Below are positions 46,338-57,020 of a DNA stretch of 64,000 nucleotides, piece after piece. The stretch is from Symsagittifera roscoffensis. Its lineage: Eukaryota; Xenacoelomorpha; Acoela; Convolutidae. The DNA is taken from contig NC_087070.1 in NCBI RefSeq assembly GCF_963678635.1, positions 26,218,007 to 26,282,006 of the forward strand, given 5' to 3'. The notes below the pieces were generated by a model. That model was not told the origin of the DNA, ran no database searches, and saw nothing but the letters and a program-made list of their open reading frames with translations. Each line of letters opens with the position of its first letter. Position 1 is the first letter of the stretch. Both the position numbers and the translations under genes were made by a program.

Positions 46338-47305
46338 TGATTTAAATTAACAGGACACAGCGAACAATAATTAAAATTTTAAAAGCGTTTTTCTACGCGT
46401 TTTAATGTAGTTAAGATTAGTGGAGAGTTCGAAATTGCTCAAAATTTCACCAAAATTATTAAGGTGCAGTTTTTCCACGAACATTTTAACCAAAAATTTG
46501 CCCCAAAATAGGTCATTTTAGCTTTTTTATTCAATCAAAAATTACTCTGAAACGACTAGGTTAATGGTTAAAAAGTTATGAAAAAGAAACCTCACACACC
46601 CAACAAAATTTTAGAAGGGTAAAACTTTCAAAAGTTTTTTTAAGAGAATATATTTTTGGTTGATACCATGAAAAAGTCATTTTTACTATTTACCAGTAGC
46701 GGAATTAGGGGGGGGGGCGGAGGGTGGACTCCCCTTTTCCTCAGGGATTTGACCCCCTGCCCACCCAAAGGGTATCCCTTTATACTATTTTGAGATATCA
46801 ACTTTTATATGACTGCCCTTCAAATTTGTCTCAAAATAGGGTCAAAATAGGGTCTTTAGAGTGATTTGGGAGAGCTCAGAAAATCAATTTGGTCGATCTA
46901 AAAAAACGTCGAGAAAAATTTCAATTTTTTTTTTGAAAATCCGCGCCCACCTCGAGAAATTTCTAGATCCGCTAAATGCAAATCAAAATTTATGGCTAGG
47001 TTTTTACCCCTCTAAAATTTTGTTAGGCCGTGTAAGAGGTTTCTTTTATTAAATTTTTCTTATCAATAAAACCTGATCGTTTCAGCGTATTTTTCTTGAT
47101 TTAATGAAAAAAAGCCAAAATGACCTACTTTTGGGGTAAAATTTTCAGAACTTCAGGAGGAAAATGCACCATAACAATTCTGGTGAAATTCTGAGCAAGT
47201 TTTGTTCGTTTCATTTTTTCCTAATCTTAATCCAGTTTGAGAAAAATGGGTTTGAAATTTCAAACTTTGTTCGTTTTGTCGGATAATTAAAATCAGCACT
47301 GTACT
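46338..47305. repeat. Palindromic element with a hAT remnant at its centre
   Basis: The arm at about 46338-46660 is matched in reverse complement at about 46985-47300 (for example CACCAAAATTATTAAGGTGC against GCACCATAACAATTCTGGTG). The centre, about 46694-46976, is a hAT-type fragment beginning CAGTAGCGGAATTAGG and ending TTCTAGATCCGC. The right terminal repeat is degraded and no 8-bp duplication is visible. Confidence 0.65.
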
Positions 47306-47448
47306 CCTCACTCCTCGCCGCTACGTTTACGATAGTCTTAATTTTCTTGATAATTTAGTGAGATCTTAACGTTGTCTGTTGGGGGCGGGGATAGGGCTTA
47401 CTTAGATTTGGCTAGTTACGCTTATGTTGACATCTTTTTATTTTACAG

Positions 47449-47870
47449 GTATTGCCTGTATCGCATTTATTGCTTCTGAAATCATAGAGCGTGAAACTTT
47501 TCAATGCAGAACCCACGTTGTGCTACTGTGTCGGGACATCGCCATTCTAGCGATCGCACTTAAAAGTACAGTCGCGTTCTCCTTCTTGCTCAAACAGAAC
47601 ATAGCTTTCAGATCAGAGTTGAAAAAAATGTTGCCTTTGTGGATGAAAAAATCGCCAACTAATACTAATGTACTGGCTTACCATCATTGCGACGGGAAAG
47701 ACGCTCCAAACTCTGAGCAGCAAAGCCCGCCAAAAAAGATGCCAGAGCCCATAAATAGAAATGAGATACCTAAAGAATGGGCTGAAATGAGAGACTTATT
47801 TCATTCGCTCGCTGAGTCATCAAATCAGAGAAGAGAGTCGCTGAACAAACAGACTCACTTCACAGTCTAA
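47449..47870 (+). CDS. Class A GPCR, last exon with TM7, helix 8 and C-terminal tail
   Basis: The acceptor TTTTATTTTACAG precedes 47449. The phase (two bases to complete a codon) matches the exon ending at 9947. The translation begins IACIAFIASEII. It then has a TM7-like helix with KSTVAFSFLL in the place of the family's NSxxNPxxY, followed by an amphipathic basic segment (IAFRSELKKML) that fits helix 8, and a hydrophilic tail of about 70 residues to TAA. The NPxxY core is not conserved, and the predicted distance from the TM6 proline to TM7 is longer than usual, so either an exon boundary differs or the receptor is divergent. AATAAA follows at 47890-47895. Confidence 0.65.
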
Positions 47871-47889
47871 TTATTATTTTGTGTTGTAA

Positions 47890-47895
47890 AATAAA
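47890..47895 (+). terminator. Polyadenylation signal of the receptor gene
   Basis: AATAAA, 20 bases after the stop codon. A second AATAAA at 48132-48137 lies just beyond the inserted hAT element; before the insertion the two would have been about 17 bases apart. Confidence 0.6.
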
Positions 47896-47905
47896 CTGAT
47901 GTGGC

Positions 47906-48123
47906 CAGTAGCCGCTCCCCTCTCCCTCATCTTCAGGGATTTGACCCCCAGATTACCCAAAGGGTCTCCATTTGTTCTATTTTGTCATGTCCTTTTTTTT
48001 GAACAAGGTCTTTATGCTATGGTTCAGGAGAGTTTGGAAAATTAATCTGTTCGACCTCAAAAAAGGCAAACATTTTTTTTGAAAATCAGATACTTCCTCG
48101 AGAAAATCCTAGATCCACCCGTG
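47906..48123. mobile_element. hAT-type MITE inserted in the receptor 3' UTR
   Basis: 218 bp. The ends are CAGTAGCCGC and ATCCACCCGTG. It is flanked by the 8-bp duplication GATGTGGC at 47898-47905 and 48124-48131. The interior (GGGATTTGACCCCC, CCTCGAGAAAATCCTAGATC) is related to the elements at 44732 and 46694. Confidence 0.85.
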
Positions 48124-48137
48124 GATGTGGCAATAAA

Positions 48138-48489
48138 TTCTCTGTCATGGCAGTGAAAGTGTGTGAGGACGAGCTCTCACTTTGACATCCTAGTTTCAAT
48201 TTTACCGCACAGCCTGACCAATTTCGGCTGCAATAGTGGTACCGCGTTAAAATTCTAGGCGCAAAAAACGGCCTTGAGTAGTAAAAAGTAGTTCTTCGCT
48301 CAGCAAAATAACTGCTTGGAATGTGGGGAAATTACAAAAAGGAATATGCTTAGACAGGCCTGTTAGCTTTTCAAAGATTCTCTGCGATCTGCCGAAACTA
48401 AGACTTCTAAAATTATTCATCTACAAGGGAAAGGATTAACATACGAGCTTTTCAGCTCTTCGCGGATAAACGCTGTTGTGCCCCTGCTT
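48138..48489. other. Non-coding, nothing recognised
   Basis: No credible frame or repeat seen. Confidence 0.35.
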
Positions 48490-48645
48490 AATTTCTATAA
48501 GCAAAAATTTTGATATTTTTTCTGGATGGGGTTATTGCTTTACCTCAGGCAACGAGCACGGTCATGGTGGGCCTCAAACATCCGACCTTTCGATTGAGAG
48601 GCGGAGACGTAACCACTTCAACCACTGCTCCCCAATCCTCAAACC
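48490..48645 (-). mobile_element. tRNA-derived SINE
   Basis: On the minus strand the sequence has a tRNA-like head. An A-box-like TGGTTGAAGTGG is at about 48612-48626, the stretch CCGCCTCTCAATCG common in tRNA-type SINE heads follows, and a B-box-like GTTTGAGGCC is at 48570-48579. The pairing is too poor for a functional tRNA. A short unrelated body follows towards 48490. The overlapping frames on both strands (48510-48832) are shadows. Confidence 0.6.
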
Positions 48646-48859
48646 TCATTTCTAATGAACAACAGCTCAATTTCTCTATTTCTTGCAGCAATATTCTAAA
48701 TTTTATCAAAACATTGTAAGACCCATCGCTAAAAATTACAAGCACATTGATTTTCCCAACAATGATCGTCATATATCCGGCACACTTTTTACTGATTTCA
48801 AGAGAAAAAAAGATACGGGTAACTTTAAGCAAATCTTATAAGAGCGAATATAAGTGGGT

Positions 48860-49450
48860 GCGAAAACTTACTCCGTTTTTTGTTCTTGCGAAATTTGAAG
48901 AAAATATGGAATAATTCTGCTCGGTCTGTTTTTTTTTCTTATGTCAAATTTCGTTTGTTTTTTAACTAGCCCTTTTGAATAGAGTTTTTTATATCACCCA
49001 AAAGGTATCATTGTCTTGGGCTCAAATTAAAGAAAATATATTTCATGCTATTTTTAGAGAAAAAAAAACAGTTAGAAAAAAGGTAGGAAGGAAAATAGCA
49101 ATACTTCACAAAAATGATGATTTTTCGTAAAAACTATGGAGATAACAAAAACCAATTTGGCTAATTTGGGGTAATTATTGCGTGATATAATTCGTCTGTT
49201 AACGCGGGAGACAAATAACCGGATCTTCTATTCTTCAGATAAATGTCGACTTTTTAACTGACCTTTTCGATTTTGAAAAGAATTTTTATATCAGTTGAAG
49301 GGTATTATTTTCTACAGCTGAAGAGGATTTTCACATGTGATCAATTTTTAAAAAGTTATGGTGAATTGAAAATTGCCAATTTGGTTCGTTTGGGACAATT
49401 AACGCGCAAAATATTTCGTTCTATTACCGCGAGAGCGTCAATTTGATCCG
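48860..49450 (-). repeat. Degenerate inverted copies of the 535-bp repeat
   Basis: GGGACAATTAACGCGC with CATGTGATCAATTTTTA upstream at 49330-49440, and a weaker version at 49130-49215, are reverse-complement matches to the unit at 50655-52785. Confidence 0.55.
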
Positions 49451-49559
49451 GCTCAGAAATCAATCGACTTTAATTTCACAAAATTAGAACTTTGAAAACT
49501 TTGCTACACTTGGGGTACTTAACATGCGGTACTTCGCGTGGAGAAAGTTTCAAAAATAT

Positions 49560-50439
49560 AATCTGAAGTTTTTTTTGTCTTTTTAAAAAAGTTTTATCAA
49601 TTTTTAATGTTCGTACGAAAACAATAATTATTGAATTAATGAGAAGCAGTCATTGCATAAAAATAATCAGTTAGTTGTTAACTACACCCTCTAGAGGGTT
49701 CCTGACAAGAAAGTTTGCTTGTCGAGAGGTATCTCTAAAATTACTCAATCCTTAAACCATAAAAGGCAGACAGAACATTCAGGTATTTTCTTTTTTCAAC
49801 TTCCCAGCTGCTTGTGCTCAAGATTATTCCCAAAAACAACCGAATGTTCTAACTAGGAAATTGCGGAAACAGTTACAAACATAGTAAAATTACAACAATT
49901 AGTTGTTTTTCCAAATTTTCTGCCACCAACTGATTTGTCAAGTTGTACTGCTTCACCCTCCAACTACTAGTAGAGCTTACTAGTTTCAGTCATAGATAGT
50001 CATTTTGCAGTTGATATTTCAAAAACCTGAATCCAACAACAATATATCTGATTTTAAAGTTAAATTTTCACAGTAATCAACTTTTAGAGTAATCAAATTT
50101 CGGAAATCATCAGGGTATTCAAATTAAAGTGTTGTGGTGCCTTAAATCACACCCAGAGGCGAAACGGAGCTTCGCACTCTTTGCGATACCATAGAAAAAC
50201 ATCATTGCAAACTATTTATTAAGAAGGAAAAAGATAGCCACTAAGTCCAGAAAAACAATTGGTGGGGTTTAAAAAAACCTATAACATTTATCAAGCGGAC
50301 TGAGCCAAAATTATTTGGGTAAGTTTCCGTAGAACCGAAAACAAAAGTGTAAAACGAAAAATTCATTGTAAGTTTTTTTTAGCGTTTTGAGCAATCAATT
50401 TTGGAGCATAAAAAATATGATTCCCTTGAAATGACTCAA
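49560..50439. other. Non-coding, nothing recognised
   Basis: No credible frame, RNA or repeat identified. Confidence 0.35.
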
Positions 50440-50650
50440 ATTTAGGTCCCTAAGCCAAGACAACATAAACCAAACTCATGTGGATACGAGCAAGGTTTTT
50501 AGGCGAATATAACTGTAGGTACATCGAAGTCAAGATTACTTAAATTACGAACACGAAAAGCAACTCAAAAGGCTAGAAGCAACTACAATGTAAATTACGT
50601 ACAGCAAAAAATAATGCTACGGTCTGGCAGCTAAGCCGACAAAACATAAA
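50440..50650. repeat. Second copy of the TAAGCCGA-type dispersed repeat
   Basis: It contains TAAGCCAAGACAACATAAAC, AGCAACTACAATGTAAATTA and GCAGCTAAGCCGACAAAA, matching 6490-6600 with divergence. Confidence 0.55.
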
Positions 50651-50654
50651 TATA

Positions 50655-52785
50655 GAAACAAGACTGCTCGTATCAGGGCGAAGCCCTGAATGTTCCGACT
50701 GCCTCTTAAGGTTTACGGGGGCAGTAATAACCTTAAAAAGTTAAATGTACTAAAACAAAATGAATTTTTTTTTGAAACTTGAATTTTTTTAAATGAAAAT
50801 CATCCCCCCACACGCCATATAAAGAACAAAAGGATAGATTGCGCTCCTTGTAACAAATTAATTACGGCAAATAACCAATTTGGAACAATTTCTAAGACGT
50901 ATTAACTCTCCGCTTACGCGTTAGTAGCGCGAATTTCGCGCGTTAATTGTCCCAAATTGACCAAAATGGCAATCTTTAAACCCCCGTAACTTAACGAAAA
51001 TTGATCACAGGTGAAATATTTTTTCAAATTTGAGCTCAGGACAACAATACCTTTCAAATGATAAAAAAAATTCCGTCAAAAATGGCTAATTAAAAAGTCG
51101 AAATTTGTCTGAAGAAACAAAAACCCACCCCGAGCACAAATATTCCGTTACTTTCGTATCGAAAGTCGAAACAATAACAAGACTGCTCGTATCAGGGCGA
51201 AGCCCTGAATGTTTTGACTGCTTTTTAAGGTTTATGGAGCAGTAATAACAAAAAAAATTAAATGAAATAAAACAAAAAGAAAAAAAATTTTTCTAAAACT
51301 TGAGGTTTTTTAATAAAAATTATCCCCCACACGCCATTTAAAGTAAAAAAAGAATAAATTTTGCTCCTTGTAACAAATAATTTATGGCAAATAAGCTTCT
51401 TTCAACCAGTTTGGAACATTTTCTAAGACGGATTAACTCTCCGCTTACGCGTTAATAGCGCGAAATATACCGCGCGTTGATTGTCCCAAATTGGCCAAAA
51501 TGGCAATCTTTAAACCCCCATAACTTTACGAAAAATGATCACAGGTGAAATATCTTTTCAATTTTGCGCTCAGAACAACAATACCTTTCAAATGATAAAA
51601 AAAATTCCGTCAAAAATGGCTAATTAAAAAGTCGAAATTTGTCTGAAGAAACAAAAACCCACCCCGAGCACAAATATTCCGTTACTTTCGTATCGAAAGT
51701 CGAAACAATAACAAGACTGCTCGTATCAGGGCGAAGCCCTGAATGTTTTGACTGCTTTTTAAGGTTTATGGAGCAGTAATAACAAAAAAAATTAAATGAA
51801 ATAAAACAAAAAGAAAAAAAATTTTTCTAAAACTTGAGGTTTTTTAATAAAAATTATCCCCCACACGCCATTTAAAGTAAAAAAAGAATAAATTTTGCTC
51901 CTTGTAACAAATAATTTATGGCAAATGAGCTTCTTTCAACCAGTTTGGAACATTTTCTAAGACGGATTAACTCTCCGCTTACGCGTTAATAGCGCGAAAT
52001 ATACCGCGCGTTGATTGTCCCAAATTGGCCAAAATGGCAATCTTTAAACCCCCATAACTTTACGAAAAATGATCACAGGTGAAATATCTTTTCAATTTTG
52101 CGCTCAGAACAACAATACCTTTCAAATGATATTGAAAAAAATTCGTCAAAAATGGCTAGTTAAAAAGTCGAAATTTGTCTGAAGAAAAACAAACCCACCT
52201 CGAGCACAAATATTCCGTTACTTTCGTATCGAAAGTCGGAACAATAACAAGACTGCTCGTATCAGGGCAAAGCCCTGAATTTTGTGACTGTCTTTTAAGG
52301 TTTATTGAGCAGTAATAACATAAAAAACTAAATGAAATAAAACAAAATGAAAATTTTTTTTTCTAAAACTTGAGTTTTTTTAATAAAAATTATCCCCCCA
52401 CACGCCATTTAAAGTAAAAAAAAAGAATAAATTTTGCTCCTTGTAACAAATCATTTATGGCAAATAAGCTTCTTTCAACCAATTTGGAACATTTTCTAAG
52501 GCGGATTAACTCTCCGCTTACGCGTTAATAGCGCGAAATATACCGCGCGTTAATTGTCCCAAATTGGCCAAAATGGCAATCTTTAAACCCCCATAACTTT
52601 ACGAAAAATGATCACAGGTGAAACATCTTTTCAAATTTGCGCTCAGAACAACAATACTTTTCAAATGATATAAAAACAATTCGTCAAAAATAGCTAGTTA
52701 AAAAGTCGAAATTTGTCTGAAGAAAAAAAAACCACCTCGAGCACAAATATTCCGTTACTTTCGTATCGAAAGTCGGAACAATAAG
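50655..52785 (+). repeat. Tandem array of four units of about 535 bp with internal hairpins
   Basis: AGACTGCTCGTATCAGGGC starts units at 50661, 51180, 51714 and 52250. Units two and three are almost identical; the first is the most diverged. Each unit has hairpins CAGGGC-GAA-GCCCTG and ACTTTCG-TAT-CGAAAGT and the CGCG-rich TACGCGTTAATAGCGCG section. No coding frame. Diverged single copies occur at 45890-46200 and inverted near 49 kb. Confidence 0.88.
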
Positions 52786-52789
52786 CAGA

Positions 52790-54335
52790 TGATTTTTTTT
52801 GAAACAGAACAATTAACGTTTGAAAAAAAAACAGGTCCTGTCAAATTGGAAGCCGTCTCAAGCATATTCGTTACCTCTAGACCAAGTGAGTCGGAGAAGC
52901 AAAGAACTTTGAGTTCATTCTGAATTGAAACTAAAATTATTATTTTCAATTTTGATCATTCTGCGAACAAAATTAACAACGGGAAAAAATTCAGTACCCT
53001 ATTGCAATAATACCCTTGCTGATCTCAAGGTTGATAAAAGTCGGGAATAAGGGGGCGCCGAGATGTGTGTTCAAATATAACTTCAAATTCTGGTTCCATT
53101 TACGTCTGCTGCTTCAAACATTGTTGTTCAAATTCGCCCCATCCAACACAAAACAGATAGTGCTGCCAATTCAAAAACACGGGCAATATTTTTAATCGAT
53201 ATTACAGATCCGCAAAATGAATGTTTTCCATTTTACTTCTTTCATACAATTTGTCAAGCCCTACATAGTCATATGCAGTTGTTGGTTACACAAGAAAACT
53301 AACAACTAAACACACGCATATTTGGAACATAATATTGGTGTTTTGAGAAGTATTGAATACTCTCAGTTTCTCAAAATGCAGTTCTGAGTTTCCTCGAAAA
53401 CAACCATCAGTATATATTGTTTCCCTCTAAATCTTTTTTATCGCATATCTTCGATTCGAATCGTATGATATCACGGAACTAAGAGCTACTGATTATTTTA
53501 ATTAGAACTTTTTAGCAGCAATGGCAAGAAAAACGTCCGTTAAACTAATTTTTTCTATTTTTTGTTTTAATTTTCAGCTTATAGTCTGTTTATGAAAACA
53601 TGGAAACAGTTTGAGTTAGAAAATTATGCGTAAGAAGCATATTTGGAATGAAAACTGAGAATTTTAAAATTGTTCAAAAGAGCTAACTTGTAAAGCTACA
53701 ATAAATCAATCCTCGAATTTCTCGAAAATCAAAAATAAACCAGCCGTAAAACAACCTGCATTTGATGGCTACATGAAAAAACTCAATTCTATTCACCATT
53801 TTTTTGTAATTTATTTCAAGGTTTTCAGAAATATTTAAATACTCAACTTCTTGAAATTTTGGTCTCATTTTTTGAAATATAACCATTGCTTTCACTTAGC
53901 TAAGAGTCATAATCGCCTATTTTTCGAACGAAACAGGATGGTCACATTTTGCGCTTACTGGTATCTGGGTTCACTGATGTCTGGAAATTTTCATTTCTAT
54001 ATGATAGAGAAAGAAATTTAGAGTGCACCAAAAATTCTGTGTAAATGAACTTTTTTTCCCCATTTTTTGAGGAAACTTTCAGTTTCCTTTGAAAAAATTT
54101 TGCGCAAAAACGGGCAGCGCAAAAAAATCAAACGAGTCAGAGGAGGAGAAGATGGTGACTATGAATCGTCCGGAACGCCCGATAAAACTCAGATACTGCA
54201 ACAACGAGAAAGACGAAGATGAAAACAAAAGATGGCAAGATTAAACTACTAAAAACAAAATTTACAAATAAAGCTCCAGCATTGTGTGATGTAAGGAACT
54301 CAAAAGACAAAGACACATCAAAAATTTACAAATGA
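52790..54335. other. Non-coding, nothing recognised
   Basis: AT-rich with short frames of no recognisable composition. It may include the left part of the Polinton relic that begins near 54.3 kb, but no terminal inverted repeat was found. Confidence 0.35.
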
Positions 54336-54626
54336 GATGAAATTTTATTACATACAGAGCCTGCGTATACAAAATATCGAACAATTCGTTGCGAAACAAA
54401 TTGTCTCAAAGTGATAGTTTATGACATAGACAAAACATGGTCAGCTGACCTGGTGTATGTTGATAACATCACAGAATACAACAACGCTTTCAAGTTTTTA
54501 TGGTTGCAGTTGGTTGCATGTCACGTTATTTACTGTACAGCCGTTGAAATCAAAACAGAAATCAATGAAATCAAGGAAAATTCAGCTGCAGAAGCAATAA
54601 AACAAACGATTAGACAAAATAGCTAA
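54336..54626 (+). pseudogene. Decayed Polinton/Maverick-type integrase fragment
   Basis: The frame reads EPAYTKYRTIRCETNCLKVI, then YDIDKTWSADLVYVDNITEY, then NNAFKFL. The phrase with a Trp, two residues and Asp-Leu-Val, followed by a short spacer and a Phe-Lys-Phe-type strand, is the start of the catalytic core in retrovirus-like integrases of Polintons and related transposons, where that Asp is the first catalytic acid. Only about 97 codons survive between stops; the second Asp and the Glu are not found, so the gene is dead. It is on the same strand as the polymerase relic 7 kb downstream, consistent with one element. Confidence 0.6.
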
Positions 54627-56053
54627 ACAAAGTGTGGGTAGAAAGCGGCAATTAATTTTAAAGATTTTTCAAAAGTTCAGTGAAAAATTGTTTTGAAAAT
54701 TTTTTTAACAGAGAGCGAAATAAATCCTGCATTTGCAGACAGGAACAATCAAACAAAAATCATTTAAAGGTTGTTGCAGGACAAATGGACAAAAAGTCTA
54801 TAAAAATTGCCAACACATCAAACTCAAACTTCCCATCTTTACCAAAAGTCCGCGAACAAACCGCTTCACCAAATAAGCCCAAAAAACTGATGTCTCACGC
54901 CTAATGGCCTAATATCCTTGAGAGCGGAAAAATCGTTGAAACTAGTTTGTCTAACAAAACTCAAATTACATTCTTTTTGAAGCAGATATAAAAAACCTTA
55001 AAAATATTTTGAAAATTTGACGTACCTTATACGCCAATAAAAAAGATGAAAGCAACTTCGAAATTATTAAGACAGTTGACGTACCTAAGACGCCAATAAG
55101 GAACCATTTAACGCTAACTTTTGTAAGCCCGAATTTTTCAGGGAAACATAAAGGTCAAACTACTCAATGTCAGACAATTTTAGAGGCGACAATGATTTAA
55201 TCACGATTACATAATAGTCATCTGTCTCAATTAGTATCGCGAATGACAACTCGCTAACGAATTTTAAAAATCTGTCAAGCAAAAATATGGATCAACAAGG
55301 AGAATGGATAGTTACAAGGACAAAAATAAACATTTCCCACTCCTTTTAACAATGTAATGGTTACCAAAATAGTGTCTGCAAAAAATGAAGGGAGCCTACA
55401 AGTGTCACAAGATAAAATATCTGATAATATGAGAGATAAAGGTGAAATCGCAAAGGGTGACTGAAGTCGAGTAATTGCTCAAAAAATCAACGGGAAGATT
55501 GATCTTGGTTATTTGCTTATATCATGGGCCCCATTATCAAACATCTTTCAAAAGGATGCTTCATTGTGAAGCCAGTAGCTTTGAGAGTCCAAGGGTTTCT
55601 AGTATTTCAAGTTTCGTAGAAACAAGAGTTGGTACGGGCAACTATATTCGTTGTGAAGAACCTAGTCATATCCATAGCACTCTAGCATCACAAAATCTGA
55701 TCTTCGACTATTCTGTTAATTTCTCTGTTTGAATTCGAAAAATGATGATCTTTTTAGACATTATTCATTATCAGGTTTTGAGTGACACCAATTTCAAGAG
55801 TCATTGATATTAATCAACGACTCAAAAAAGCTTTTGCTTGCAGCATTGAACTAAGCAACCGCAAAGTTCTAAGCAACTTGGATCATAAAAAGAACACCTG
55901 TGAAAAACATCTAGAGCCTTGCGGTAAACCATCAAAGAGAAACCAGTAGACTTGTACCATTTGCGGTAGGATGAGCAAAAACTGCTTTGACTTCGAATAT
56001 TCAAAAGTTTTCTCATTAGAATTATAAAGTGGTACTACCATAGTCAAGCAACC

Positions 56054-56266
56054 ATGCCACACGTCTCAGGGCATAACAAGCAGCGGGGTAGTGGCTTCGG
56101 CGCTGGCGTTATGCGTATTGAACGGGTTGCACATCTTTTAGCTCAAAAACTTATACTAGCTCCAGCAAAACGAGTTGAGAAAGAATCACTTGTTCAGGCA
56201 GCACCCGAGTTAAAAGAAGTAGGGACCCAGAAGAAAACAACGGCACCAGTCTTGATAACACGGTAA
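56054..56266 (+). pseudogene. Possible pX-like small protein of the Polinton relic
   Basis: A 70-codon frame starting at ATG with a Gly-rich basic N-terminus (KQRGSGFGAG) and an alanine-, lysine-rich segment (LAPAKRVEKESLVQAAPEL). This order (basic Gly-rich start, hydrophobic turn, amphipathic Lys/Ala helix) recalls the small adenovirus pX-like proteins encoded by Polintons and adintoviruses. The similarity is weak and read by eye. It sits between the integrase and polymerase relics on the same strand, which is the main support. It is probably not functional. Confidence 0.35.
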
Positions 56267-56797
56267 AAACACGATCAAAAAGCAAGTTGGAGAGGAATGC
56301 TCAAAATTTTTAAGGTTCAGAAAAAAAAGACGACTACAAAAAGAAAAACAAAAGTTCTCATTCCAAAGAAATAAACTCCACTGAGAAGTCGCTGCTGTTC
56401 TTTCACCAGAATGCACAATGATTTCTAATTTACAAACAATTGAAGCAACTCACAGCTCAACAAATTTATTTGAAAAAATTTTTTGCTCGTTATATTTGAA
56501 AATGCGTTCCGTCCATCGTACAGAACTGATGGTAATTTGATCGTTTTTGTAGTTTTACTGAAAAAATTAACTATATCAATCTTCAATGAATATGGCTGAA
56601 TTTTGTAGCAGGTATCGCTTAAAACTATAGTTATTTCCTACAAACTCATGCTACAGATGCAGATCAATGACAGCTTAATGAGGCAATCCGTATTTGTCCA
56701 ATAATCCTCTTTTACTTGTGTTTAAGAAAGCACAGCCTCCTTGAATAAACGAATCATCTAAAGCAAAGTTTTCAGTTTCATTGAGTCCTGACATGAA

Positions 56798-57020
56798 AAT
56801 TTTGCGAAAGAAACATGGCCTGCCAGTCAATGGTATAATTTGGATGATGACTCGTCAAGTATTCATAGTGCTAATGGGCGGGCTATGAATGTCGCTGTGC
56901 ATAAGCGGCTTGTACCTGCATTTAGGGAAGTTCGTCTATTTGATAAAAGAGCTCGTGATTGGTTATCAATTTACAAGCATCTACTCAGTGTTGTCATCAT
57001 CTTTTTTTCTTTGAGATGAT
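56798..57020 (+). pseudogene. Short open frame of unknown origin, no ATG start
   Basis: A frame reading NFAKETWPASQWYNLDDDSS and RAMNVAVHKRLVPAFREVRL stays open for about 70 codons with more protein-like composition than its surroundings. No family was recognised. It could be another decayed Polinton gene, judging by strand and position. Confidence 0.25.

Noticed and set aside
48555-48632. Functional tRNA gene on the minus strand
   Set aside because: A- and B-box-like motifs are present but the stems do not pair well; it fits a SINE head better.
50655-52785. CRISPR-like array
   Set aside because: Units are about 535 bp and repeat throughout, with no short repeat plus unique spacers, and the DNA is eukaryotic.
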